Shown here piece after piece: positions 46,436 through 56,041 of a stretch of DNA of 64,000 nt. Source of the stretch: Anaerolineales bacterium (GTDB lineage Bacteria; Chloroflexota; Anaerolineae; Anaerolineales; Villigracilaceae); the NCBI GenBank assembly GCA_016934715.1, contig JAFGSI010000053.1, positions 1 through 64,000 on the forward strand. The letters run 5' to 3'. Under the pieces are notes generated by a model that searched no databases, had not been told where the DNA came from, and saw only the letters and a program-made list of their open reading frames with translations. Position 1 is the stretch's first letter. Each line of letters starts with the position of its first letter. A program made the position numbers and the translations under genes.

Positions 46436-49400
46436 CCCGCCGCCTGTTCGCCCTCGCCCGCGACTCCCGCCTGGCCCTGGCCCTGACGGTCCTCTTCGGA
46501 CTCCTGGCCGGCGGACTGGCCATCGGCCAGGCCTCGGCCCTCAGCACGGCTGTAGCGCGGGTCTTCCTGGACGGGGCCTCCCGGGCGGAGGTCTGGCCGT
46601 ACCTGGGCCTGATCCTGGTCCTGGTTGCCGGGCGGGGTTTGCTGGCCTGGGGGATCGAGGTCAGCGCCCATGCCGTGGCGCGGCGGGTCAAGACTGACCT
46701 GCGCGAGCGCCTGTTCGACAAGATCCTATCCCTGGGCCCGGTCTACACGCGCGGTGAGCGCAGCGGCGAGTTGACCTCCGCCGCCGTGGAAGGGATCGAG
46801 GCCCTGGAAGCCTACTTCAGTCAATACCTGCCCCAGCTGCTGATCGCGGCACTCGTCCCGCTCAGTATCCTGGTCTTTGTATTTCCGGCGGATATTCTCT
46901 CTGGTCTTGTCCTGCTCCTGACGGCACCCCTGATCCCGCTCTTCATGGTCTTGATCGGCAAGGCCGCCGAGGCCCTGACCGGGCGCCAGTACGCCCTGCT
47001 CGGCCGCCTGAGCGCCCACTTCCTCGACAGCCTGCAGGGCCTGGAGACCCTCAAGCAGTTCGGCCGGGCGCGCGACCAGGTCGAGTCGCTGCGGCGCTCG
47101 AGCGAGCGCTTCCGCGACGTGACCCTCTCGGTCCTGCGGGTGACCTTCCTCTCGGCGCTGGCTCTGGAGTTGATCGCCACTCTCAGCACGGCGGTCGTCG
47201 CCGTCGAGATCGGGTTGCGCCTGCTGGCAGGCGGCCTGCCCTTTGCGAGGGCGCTCTTCCTGCTGGTCCTGGCGCCTGAGTTCTATCTTCCGCTGCGCAT
47301 GCTCGGTCTGCGCTTCCACGCCGGGATGGCTGGTGTGACCGCCGCCCGGCGCATCTTTGCCATCCTGGATGTTCCCGCAGCGACCGCGCTTCCCCCTTTG
47401 CCGTCCGCAGTCCGGGGACCGGGCACCGTCCGCCTGCGATCGGTCGCCTTCACCTATCCCGGTGAACGCCAGCCGGCGCTGCAGGATGTCTCATTGACCA
47501 TCCAGGCCGGTGAACACCTTGCCCTGGTCGGGCCGAGCGGAGCTGGGAAGTCGACCCTGGCGGCCCTGCTGCTGGGCTTCATCGTGCCCGCGACGGGCGA
47601 GATCTCCCTGGATGGCAGGCCGGCCGCCCAGGTCGGGGAATCTGCCTGGCGGCGGACCTTCGCCTGGGTGCCGCAGGCTCCCTATCTGTTCCACGATACA
47701 ATTGCGGGCAATCTGCGTATAGCCAGAAAGGCTGCCACGCCGACCGAGATGCATACGGCTCTGCAGGCCGCCGGGCTGGAGGAATTCGTCGCCTCGCTTC
47801 CGGAAGGGCTCGAGACGGTCATTGGCGAGCAGGGAGCCCGCCTCAGCGGGGGCCAAGCCCAGCGGCTGGCCCTGGCGCGGGCCTTCCTGCGTGACGCACC
47901 GGTCTTGGTCCTCGACGAACCGACCTCCAGCCTGGACCCCGGGCAGGAGGCCCTGGTCGAGTCAGCCACCCGCCGGTTGATGCGGGGGCGCACGGTGCTG
48001 ACGATCGCCCACCGCCTGAACACCACTTTCCGGGCAGACCGCATCCTGGTGCTGGACAAAGGCCGTCTCGTCGAAACCGGGACCCACCGCCAGCTGCTGG
48101 AGCGCGGTGGCCTGTACGCCCGCATGGTCGGTCCGGCTGCCGGGGTTTTTTCAGCCGTCGAAGAAAGGCTCCCGAGTGAAACGAGCGGTGCGAATCTGGC
48201 AGTCGACTCATATTCGGCGGCCCCTGTTTCGCAATCATCCACTGGCGGTCGAAAACCGGGAATCGCCGTCCAGCTGCTGTCATTCCTGCGGTCCGCCTGG
48301 GATCAGGTGGCGCTCTCGGTCCTGCTCGGGGCGCTGACAGTGGGCGCCTCGGTTGGCTTGCTGGGCGCCTCGTCCTGGTTGATCGCCACGGCAGCCCTGC
48401 AGCCCTCGATCGCTGACCTGCAGGTGGCCATCGTTGGTGTGCGCTTCTTCGGGCTGGGGCGCGGGTTCTTCCGCTATCTTGAGCGGCTGGTCTCGCACAA
48501 CGTGACCTTCCGCCTGCTGACCCGCCTGCGGGTCTGGTTCTACGAGCAGCTCGAGCCGCTCGCCCCGGCCCGGCTGATGGGATTCCGCGCGGGCGACCTG
48601 CTCAACCGCATCATTGCCGATGTCGCGACACTGGAGAACTTCTACGTGCGGGTCGTCGCCCCACCGCTGGTAGCGCTGGTCATTGTCCTTGCCATGACGC
48701 TTTTCCTGGGGAGGTTTGACCCGGCCCTGGCCTGGGCCTATCTGGCCTGCGCCCTGGCCCTGGGCCTGTTGGTGCCCATCCTGACCCGGATCCTGGGGTG
48801 CGGTCCCGGGAAGGACCTGGTGCATACCCGGGCGACGTTGCGCGTCTGCCTGCTGGACGGCATCCAGGGCCTGGCCGACCTGCTGGCCTTCGGTCAGGCG
48901 GCGGACTACCGGCATCGGGTCCGACAGGCCGGGGAGGCCTGCGAACAGGCCGGGGTGCGCCTGGCCCGGGTAACGGGCCTGGCCGGCGGAGCCGGTGTCC
49001 TGTTTGCCGGGCTGGGAATGTGGTCCGTTCTCTTCCTGGCGATCCCGCTTGCAACGGCCGGTTCCATGGACGGGGTGCTGCTGCCGGTCCTGGCCCTGAT
49101 GGCCCTGGCCAGCTTCGAAGCCCTGCTGCCGTTGCCGGCAGCGGCCCAGAACCTGTCTGCCAGCCTCGAGGCAGGCCGGCGCCTGTTCGAATTCGTCGAG
49201 CACGACCAGGCGCCACTTGCCATCCCGCTGCCAGTCGTTGCAGGTCAGGGGCCGCCCGTGCCCGACCTGCAGATCGCCAATTTGACCTTCACCTATCCCG
49301 GGAGTCTCACCCCGGCGTTGCAGGAGGTTTGCCTGGCGCTGCCGCCGGGCAGGCGTCTGGCGGTCATCGGGCCAAGCGGGGCGGGCAAGTCGACCCTTGT

Positions 49401-50007
49401 AAACCTGCTGCTGCGCTTCTGGGACCCGCCCGAGGGGAGCATCCACCTTGGGGGTCGCGACCTGAGCGCGGTCTTGCCCGAGCAGGCCCGGGAACACTTC
49501 AGCGTCATCTCGCAGCGCACCTACCTGTTCAACGTCTCCGTCCGTGAAAACCTGCTGCTGGCAAAACCGGAGGCAACATGGGAGCAGGTCGAGCAGGCTG
49601 CCCGGGAGGCCCAGTTGCACGAGTTCATCCTTGACCTCCCGCAGGGTTACGAAACGGTCGTTGGCGAGCACGGCCTGCGCCTGAGCGGCGGCGAACGCCA
49701 GCGCCTGGCCCTGGCCCGGGCCCTGCTCAAGGACGCCCCGATCCTGCTTCTGGATGAACCGACCGCCAACCTCGATCCCCTCATTGAGCGGCGCATCCTG
49801 GAGCGGATCCTGGCCGCCGGCCGCGGCCGGTCATTGCTGCTGATCACCCACCGTCTGGTCGCGCTGGAGGCCATGGACGAGATCGTCGTCCTGGATGGTG
49901 GTGGGATCGTCGAGCGCGGCACGCATGCAGCGCTGCTGGACGGAGCCGGCTTATATCTGCGTCTCTGGAATCTTCAGAATCGGATCTTCCTGCAGGAGGT
50001 GGGATGA
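46432..50007 (+). CDS. cydDC: CydD-CydC fused heterodimeric ABC exporter (thiol/heme exporter) in one chain
   Basis: This 1191-residue polypeptide holds two complete ABC half-exporters. The first (about residues 1-570) has six helices and a nucleotide-binding domain with GPSGAGKST (about 366) and LSGGQAQRLALARA. The second (about 600-1191) has GPSGAGKST (about 979) and LSGGERQRLALARA. CydDC normally comes as two genes and is needed for cytochrome bd and periplasmic cytochrome c maturation. No cydAB lies here; the overlap with the SURF1 gene ties it to caa3 oxidase biogenesis. Confidence 0.93.
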   Translation: MTRRLFALARDSRLALALTVLFGLLAGGLAIGQASALSTAVARVFLDGASRAEVWPYLGLILVLVAGRGLLAWGIEVSAHAVARRVKTDLRERLFDKILSLGPVYTRGERSGELTSAAVEGIEALEAYFSQYLPQLLIAALVPLSILVFVFPADILSGLVLLLTAPLIPLFMVLIGKAAEALTGRQYALLGRLSAHFLDSLQGLETLKQFGRARDQVESLRRSSERFRDVTLSVLRVTFLSALALELIATLSTAVVAVEIGLRLLAGGLPFARALFLLVLAPEFYLPLRMLGLRFHAGMAGVTAARRIFAILDVPAATALPPLPSAVRGPGTVRLRSVAFTYPGERQPALQDVSLTIQAGEHLALVGPSGAGKSTLAALLLGFIVPATGEISLDGRPAAQVGESAWRRTFAWVPQAPYLFHDTIAGNLRIARKAATPTEMHTALQAAGLEEFVASLPEGLETVIGEQGARLSGGQAQRLALARAFLRDAPVLVLDEPTSSLDPGQEALVESATRRLMRGRTVLTIAHRLNTTFRADRILVLDKGRLVETGTHRQLLERGGLYARMVGPAAGVFSAVEERLPSETSGANLAVDSYSAAPVSQSSTGGRKPGIAVQLLSFLRSAWDQVALSVLLGALTVGASVGLLGASSWLIATAALQPSIADLQVAIVGVRFFGLGRGFFRYLERLVSHNVTFRLLTRLRVWFYEQLEPLAPARLMGFRAGDLLNRIIADVATLENFYVRVVAPPLVALVIVLAMTLFLGRFDPALAWAYLACALALGLLVPILTRILGCGPGKDLVHTRATLRVCLLDGIQGLADLLAFGQAADYRHRVRQAGEACEQAGVRLARVTGLAGGAGVLFAGLGMWSVLFLAIPLATAGSMDGVLLPVLALMALASFEALLPLPAAAQNLSASLEAGRRLFEFVEHDQAPLAIPLPVVAGQGPPVPDLQIANLTFTYPGSLTPALQEVCLALPPGRRLAVIGPSGAGKSTLVNLLLRFWDPPEGSIHLGGRDLSAVLPEQAREHFSVISQRTYLFNVSVRENLLLAKPEATWEQVEQAAREAQLHEFILDLPQGYETVVGEHGLRLSGGERQRLALARALLKDAPILLLDEPTANLDPLIERRILERILAAGRGRSLLLITHRLVALEAMDEIVVLDGGGIVERGTHAALLDGAGLYLRLWNLQNRIFLQEVG

Positions 50008-50069
50008 AGACCAGGAGAAAAAATGCTTGAGGCATGACGAGGGGAGTTTCGGAGAATGGACATTGTTGC

Positions 50070-50098
50070 TTGACTTTACGTGCAGGTCGAATTACAAT
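50070..50098 (+). promoter_or_regulatory. Promoter of the riboswitch-controlled eno transcript
   Basis: TTGACT (50070-50075) and TACAAT (50093-50098) are 17 bp apart. The expected start is at about 50105, exactly at the 5' base of the riboswitch P1 helix. Confidence 0.9.
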
Positions 50099-50105
50099 CC
50101 CTGTC

Positions 50106-51504
<1,399 letters not shown>

Positions 51505-51570
51505 TTCCGGCTGCTCGAAAACTGCGAACCACCGGGCTCGAAAGGCAGTCACCGTCGAGGAAAGGTCCTG

Positions 51571-52287
51571 ATGCCGAGTTTCACAGCCTACAATATTCTG
51601 GAGGTCTGCCGTCAACCCGGCTGTCCGGTTTGCCGCCTGGAGCAGCGTTACGTGGAGCGCTACCTGGATAACCAGTTCTATGAGAACGTCAACAACCCGG
51701 ATTGGCGCAATCTGCTACGCCTCAGTCTGGGATTCTGCCGGGAGCATGCCTGGCTGGCTGTGGATGAACGCCTGGGGGATGCCCTTGGCTTTGCGATCAT
51801 CTATCATGATGCCATCGGAGCGACCCTGGAATGCCTGGACAAGGGCTTTCCGCCCCCGACCCGGCGATGGGCAGGTAGGCTCAAACGCATCCCCGAACAG
51901 GTGCGGGCTATGGTTTACAGGGCCATCTACGCCCTCACGCCCCGGAAGCGCTGCCCGGCTTGCCAGAAACGGGACGAGATGACATCCATTATTGTGTCGT
52001 CGCTGGTCGAAAGCCTTGAACAGCAGGAAATGGCGGAAGCGCTCCAGGCTTCAGACGGATTATGTTTGCCCCATCTGAGGCTGGCTCTGCAGGCAGTCAG
52101 GGACATCCCCTCTTGTGAGATGCTGATCGCCATCCATCGGAGAAAACTGGAAACCTTGCAGGCGGAATTGGCCGAGCTGATCCGCAAGCACGATTACCGG
52201 TTTTCGAAGGATGGTTTCGGGAAAGAGGGAGATTCCTGGCTGCGGGCAGTGGCCATGATGGCAGGAAATCCAAAGTCCAGGCAGTAA
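51571..52287 (+). CDS. DUF6062-like cysteine/histidine-rich protein
   Basis: The 238-residue protein has four evenly spaced metal-binding-type motifs: GCPVCRLEQ (about residue 17), GFCREHAWL (about 53), KRCPACQKRD (about 130) and LCLPHLRLAL (about 165). This suggests an internally duplicated Cys/His-coordinated zinc or iron-sulfur scaffold. The pattern matches DUF6062 proteins as I remember them; function is unknown. It lies 66 bases after eno with no promoter or terminator between, so it is probably in the fluoride-induced transcript. Confidence 0.75.
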   Translation: MPSFTAYNILEVCRQPGCPVCRLEQRYVERYLDNQFYENVNNPDWRNLLRLSLGFCREHAWLAVDERLGDALGFAIIYHDAIGATLECLDKGFPPPTRRWAGRLKRIPEQVRAMVYRAIYALTPRKRCPACQKRDEMTSIIVSSLVESLEQQEMAEALQASDGLCLPHLRLALQAVRDIPSCEMLIAIHRRKLETLQAELAELIRKHDYRFSKDGFGKEGDSWLRAVAMMAGNPKSRQ

Positions 52288-52386
52288 AAGACGGCAAGAA
52301 AAGATCCGGGAAATCCCTGCCTGGGAAAGGGATTGCACAGCGGCTCTCCACCTCCCAGCCGCAAACAACGAGAATCGCAGCTCTCG

Positions 52387-52429
52387 AAAGAGCACCCTCG
52401 CCGGACGAGAGGCAGAAGTGCTCTTTTTT
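52387..52429 (+). terminator. Terminator of the eno-DUF6062 transcript
   Basis: AAAGAGCAC (52387-52395) and GTGCTCTTT (52418-52426) pair, extended inside by CTCG/CGAG-type pairing, and T6 closes at 52424-52429. It lies at the convergence point with the DUF190-CBS gene, whose stop is at 52428. Confidence 0.8.
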
Positions 52430-53687
52430 ATCCGAGGGAGATCGCCCGGAGCAGGATATGGCGATCCACCAACCCCAATGGATGATTCTTCTCGTCTACC
52501 ACCACCAGCCACTTGCGTTTGGGAGACATCATCATCTTGACAGCATCTACCAGGGGAGTTTCCCGCCTGGCCGTCAGCACACCGGGGGACATCAATGCGC
52601 CTGCCGTTACCTTGCTGGCAGGCGTCTTGGCTCTGCCGCGCAGGGCGGTCAGCACGCCGTGCCGCTCGGAGGGTTGGATGCGCGCCACAACATCTGAATC
52701 GCTGATCAGGCCCACCGCGTTTCCCTTCTCATCCACCACGATGACACGATGAGAGCCGCTGTCCAGCAAGGTGTCCACGATGATGCCCAGGTCATCCTCC
52801 TGCCGGACCACTGGAATGCTGGGGGACATCACGTCCTGCACACTGGTCGCCGCGCCCAGTGGAGCGGTCATCTTACGGGCCTCCTTTTCGGCCACCAACC
52901 GCAGGACGTCCACCCGAGAAAGCATACCGACCAGCCTGTTGTTGTCATCGACCACCGGCAGCCGCTTGATGCCTGCCTTTGCCATGCGGGAGGCGGCCAC
53001 CCCCAGCGAATCCTTCGCCCTCACGGTGATTGCCGGTTTGGACATTACTTCGGCCACAGTCAGGGGAGAGCTGCGCAGCCGCTCGATCTCGTCTTTCAGG
53101 AAGGCGGCATCCAACCGCTCGGCGACCGAAAGGCGCTGTTGTAAGCCGGCGCGTTCCAGCAGATCCTCGTCGGTAAGCATCCCTACCACCGCGCCATCCT
53201 GATCTACAACCGGCAAGGCTTTCAAAAGGGTATCGAGCATTTTCTGCCAGGCATCTACCACGGGCATCGTCGGGAGGAGCGCGACCACATCGCGGGTCAT
53301 CACCTCGTCCATGAACCGGTCGGCAGGCAGCGGGTTCAGGTAGCGGTGCGTATACTTGATCACGTGGGTGTCTTCCACCATGACCAGGCCCTCGGTCACC
53401 ATCGGCGCGACCAGGTCGATCACATGGGCGATTTTCTCGGGCGCGTCCACCACCTGGATGCAAAGCGGCAGGTCTTCCGAAAGCCGCAGGATCGAGGCGG
53501 TGTGAATAAGCGAGTGAGCGCCGAAACCAGCCACGCCGCGCAATACCGTTGCCCCGGCGATCTTCTCCGCTTTGAGCATTTCCAGAATGGCGGCGTAGAG
53601 CGGCCGGCCGCGCCATTTGTCGCTTTCGCCGATAAAGATCGTCAGGAGCTGTGCATCTTCACTGAGTCTTGGGGTCATTTTCGCCAT
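52428..53687 (-). CDS. DUF190 domain fused to four CBS domains
   Basis: The 419-residue protein has an N-terminal DUF190 domain (about residues 8-112; LTIFIGESDKWRGRPLYAAILEML, then RGVAGFGAHSLIH), a PII-like fold commonly encoded next to crcB. Four CBS motifs follow (about 128-180, 215-270, 285-335 and 370-419), that is two Bateman pairs that usually sense adenine nucleotides. It follows crcB by three bases on the same strand and so shares the fluoride riboswitch. A regulator of the exporter or of a stress response is plausible but unproven. Confidence 0.88.
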   Translation of the reverse strand: MAKMTPRLSEDAQLLTIFIGESDKWRGRPLYAAILEMLKAEKIAGATVLRGVAGFGAHSLIHTASILRLSEDLPLCIQVVDAPEKIAHVIDLVAPMVTEGLVMVEDTHVIKYTHRYLNPLPADRFMDEVMTRDVVALLPTMPVVDAWQKMLDTLLKALPVVDQDGAVVGMLTDEDLLERAGLQQRLSVAERLDAAFLKDEIERLRSSPLTVAEVMSKPAITVRAKDSLGVAASRMAKAGIKRLPVVDDNNRLVGMLSRVDVLRLVAEKEARKMTAPLGAATSVQDVMSPSIPVVRQEDDLGIIVDTLLDSGSHRVIVVDEKGNAVGLISDSDVVARIQPSERHGVLTALRGRAKTPASKVTAGALMSPGVLTARRETPLVDAVKMMMSPKRKWLVVVDEKNHPLGLVDRHILLRAISLG

Positions 53688-53690
53688 CCT

Positions 53691-54074
53691 TTAGACAGCC
53701 TTGCCTAGCAGGATACCCGCCAGAACAGCTGCTGCCCCGAGAATGCTGCTTCCCAATAAATTGATCAGGCCCAACCCAACCTGACCTTTCAGGATCAGGT
53801 TTACACTCTCGTAAGTATACGTGGAAAATGTAGTGTACGCGCCGAGAAAGCCGATCGTCACAAGCAGCCGCCAGCGCGGATCCACCAGAAAACGATCGGT
53901 GACCAGCGTAATGAAAAAACCCAGCATCAGGCTGCCCGTGACATTGATGATCAGTGTGCCGAATGGGAAGGTCGTTCCGAAGCGCTCCGCTGCCCAGCCG
54001 CCCAACCAGTAACGTGCATTCGCTCCGAGGATGGCTCCCAGCGAGATGATCAGGAATTTATCCATTCTCTCCAT
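53691..54074 (-). CDS. crcB: Fluoride exporter CrcB/Fluc
   Basis: The 127-residue four-helix membrane protein has the Fluc signatures: GANARYWLGG, PFGTLIINVTGSLMLGF (pore Asn) and GFLGAYTTFSTYTYE (phenylalanine box and central Na+ site region). Fluc channels work as antiparallel dual-topology dimers that let fluoride leave the cytoplasm. Only one crcB is present, so a homodimer is expected. The ATG at 54074 has AAAGG upstream; an in-frame ATG nine bases later is possible. It is the first gene behind the minus-strand fluoride riboswitch. Confidence 0.95.
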   Translation of the reverse strand: MERMDKFLIISLGAILGANARYWLGGWAAERFGTTFPFGTLIINVTGSLMLGFFITLVTDRFLVDPRWRLLVTIGFLGAYTTFSTYTYESVNLILKGQVGLGLINLLGSSILGAAAVLAGILLGKAV

Positions 54075-54123
54075 GAAAACCTTTGTGAATCTATGGGACA
54101 GCGATCAGTCTATTGGCAAAGGC

Positions 54124-54158
54124 AATAAAATACCCCTACTGAGGGAATCCAGTAGAGG
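54124..54158 (-). terminator. Riboswitch expression-platform terminator before crcB
   Basis: On the minus strand CCTCTACTG (54158-54150) pairs with CAGTAGGGG (54141-54133) over nine pairs with one G-U, loop of eight, followed by a T-rich tail TATTTTATT. Its 5' strand overlaps the aptamer's pseudoknot strand, so bound fluoride should block termination. Confidence 0.9.
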
Positions 54159-54196
54159 CCATCAGTCCGCAGACGGTTTTGGCGAGCCTCATCGCC
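54152..54196 (-). promoter_or_regulatory. Fluoride riboswitch aptamer (crcB motif) upstream of crcB
   Basis: Read on the minus strand: P1 GGCG/CGCC encloses ATGAGGCT (54196-54181). AAAACCG and a short CCG/CGG helix follow, then CTGATGGCCTCTACT. Loop GAGGCT pairs with GGCCTC (one G-U) as the pseudoknot. The match to the Thermotoga petrophila aptamer (GCGATGAGGC, CTGATGGCCTCTACTG) is nearly exact. The gene it controls is the fluoride exporter. Confidence 0.96.
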
Positions 54197-54204
54197 GTGC
54201 GAGT

Positions 54205-54213
54205 ATTGTATCA
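54205..54213 (-). promoter_or_regulatory. Extended -10 promoter of the crcB transcript
   Basis: TGATACAAT on the minus strand (54213-54205) is an extended -10 element. The -35 region (54228-54234) is not consensus, as is common for extended -10 promoters. The start is expected at about 54198, just before P1. Confidence 0.75.
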
Positions 54214-54558
54214 CGCTTTTTGGGCCGAGGTGGTTTGCTCAGATCTGGGAGTGGTAAAGGAGTGGGCCAGGTTTCCACGCCATTGGCAGGCTCCTACCGA
54301 GTGACGGCCTCTGACCGGGCCACCGGCCAGAGGGTCCGGCCGTTGCCATGAATCCCGGGACCTGTTGCTCGGGCCTGGCCAAGGCCAGGATCCTCAATCA
54401 AAATGATGGCGAGTGGCCTCTTCGGAATCCCTGTGCCAGCCGCTGTGAGCATAACCGGCCTTTTGCCCCTTGGAGTCCATGCCTTGCCAGAGCCGGGACC
54501 CTTGCGGTGCACGACCCTCACTGGCAGTTTGGGAAGGTGTGGAATGTTTTGATTTTGC
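54214..54558. other. Gene-free GC-rich stretch between crcB and rho promoters
   Basis: No reading frame here looks like a protein. Two hairpins are visible: a 10-bp stem with one mismatch at 54309-54332 and a perfect CCTGGCC-AA-GGCCAGG at 54374-54389. The stretch may be the residue of a lost gene. Nothing else is supported. Confidence 0.4.
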
Positions 54559-54587
54559 TTGCACCTGCCCTGTAACCATGCTATAAT
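54559..54587 (+). promoter_or_regulatory. Promoter of rho
   Basis: TTGCAC (54559-54564) and TATAAT (54582-54587) are 17 bp apart. The start near 54594 leaves a leader of about 170 bases before the rho ATG. The leader has C/T-rich segments, fitting the autogenous Rho-dependent attenuation known for rho genes. Confidence 0.8.
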
Positions 54588-54763
54588 GCTGGCACGCTTG
54601 ATTGTTCGGTCCATCCCCCTTTGGATGACAAGTCTATCTGGTGAACACACCCCTCTTCTGAGTTAATGCAGTTGATTTTCTATTGGCCCGCGCATGGGGG
54701 CGCATGTTATCTTTGCTCGTCGTAAGCACCCATCCCACCCTATGAAATTGTTGAGAACGCGAC

Positions 54764-56041
54764 ATGGACATCCTTGAACTCGAAAACAAGCCCTTGGCCG
54801 ATCTGCGGAATGTGGCCAAGGAATTCAATGTAGCCAATGCCCACCGCCTGAAGAAAGAGGCGCTGATTCTGCGCATCTGTCAGGAGGATGCTGCCCAGAA
54901 GGGCGTCGACTTGCGCGGCGGCATCCTGGAGATCATGAGCGAGGGCATCGGTTTCCTGCGCTCGGCGCGCTATACGGTCAGTGAAGACGATGTCTACGTC
55001 TCGCAGGCCCAGTTGCGGCGTTACGAACTGCGCTCCGGCGACCTGATCATCGGCCACGTCCGCCCGCCACGCGAATCGGAGCGCCATTGGGGTCTGCTCA
55101 AGGTCGAGAGCGTCAACGGTGTCGATCCCGAAAAGGCCAAATTCCGGCCCAAGTTCGAAGACCTGACGCCGATCTTCCCCGACGTCCGTTTCGATCTCGA
55201 GACGACGGGCGATATCCTGTCAACCCGCCTGATCAACCTGGTTGCCCCGATCGGGCGCGGCCAGCGCGGCCTGATCGTCTCGCCGCCCAAGGCGGGCAAG
55301 ACGACCATTCTGAAGCAGATCGCCAATTCCATCTCGACCCAGTATCCCGACGTGCACCTGATGGTCGCCCTGATCGGCGAACGCCCCGAGGAGGTCACCG
55401 ACATGGATCGCTCGGTGGATGCGGAGGTCATTGCCTCAACCTTCGACGAACCGGTCACCTCCCATGTCCGTACGGCCGAGATCGCCCTCGATCGGGCCAA
55501 GCGCCTGACCGAGATCGGCCGCCACGTGGTCATCCTGATGGATTCGATCACCCGTCTGGCGCGCGCCTACAACCTGGTCGTCAATCCCTCCGGCCGGACC
55601 CTGTCCGGCGGCATGGACCCCACGGCTCTCTACCCGCCCAAACACTTCTTCGGTGCGGCCCGCAACTTCGAAGAGGGCGGCTCCCTGACCATTATTGCGA
55701 CCTGCCTGGTGGACACCGGCTCGCGCCTCGACGATGTGGTCTATGAGGAGTTCAAGGGGACCGGCAACATGGAATTGCACCTGTCCCGCAGGTTGCAGGA
55801 ACGGCGCATCTTCCCGGCCGTGGACATCGAGCGCTCCTCCACCCGTCGCGAGGATCTGCTCCTGGGGCCTGATATCCTCCAGCGGGTCTGGACCATGCGG
55901 CGCATGTATATCCAGATGGTCTCCTCCCCGCCGCAGGGGGCCGGGATGGATGCCGCGGTGGCCACCGAGGCGATCCTGCAGCGTATCAACAAGACCAAGA
56001 ACAACCAGGAATTCCTGGAAACCCTGACTGACGGAATATGA
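54764..56041 (+). CDS. rho: Transcription termination factor Rho
   Basis: The 425-residue RNA-dependent ATPase and helicase ends transcription at unstructured C-rich RNA. A Rho-N helical domain (about residues 5-45), a cold-shock-type RNA-binding domain (about 50-120) and the ATPase core follow in order. P174-PKAGKTT holds Walker A, and ALIGERPEEVTDMDRSV and ILMDSITRLARAYN are present. The Q-loop region is GGMDPTALYPPKHFFGAARN. It lacks the long N-terminal insertion of actinobacterial Rho. It overlaps the peptidase gene by four bases. Confidence 0.97.
   Translation: MDILELENKPLADLRNVAKEFNVANAHRLKKEALILRICQEDAAQKGVDLRGGILEIMSEGIGFLRSARYTVSEDDVYVSQAQLRRYELRSGDLIIGHVRPPRESERHWGLLKVESVNGVDPEKAKFRPKFEDLTPIFPDVRFDLETTGDILSTRLINLVAPIGRGQRGLIVSPPKAGKTTILKQIANSISTQYPDVHLMVALIGERPEEVTDMDRSVDAEVIASTFDEPVTSHVRTAEIALDRAKRLTEIGRHVVILMDSITRLARAYNLVVNPSGRTLSGGMDPTALYPPKHFFGAARNFEEGGSLTIIATCLVDTGSRLDDVVYEEFKGTGNMELHLSRRLQERRIFPAVDIERSSTRREDLLLGPDILQRVWTMRRMYIQMVSSPPQGAGMDAAVATEAILQRINKTKNNQEFLETLTDGI

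Noticed and set aside
54294-54650. Minus-strand 118-residue open frame upstream of rho
   Set aside because: It crosses the rho promoter. Composition is unlike a protein and there is no ribosome site.
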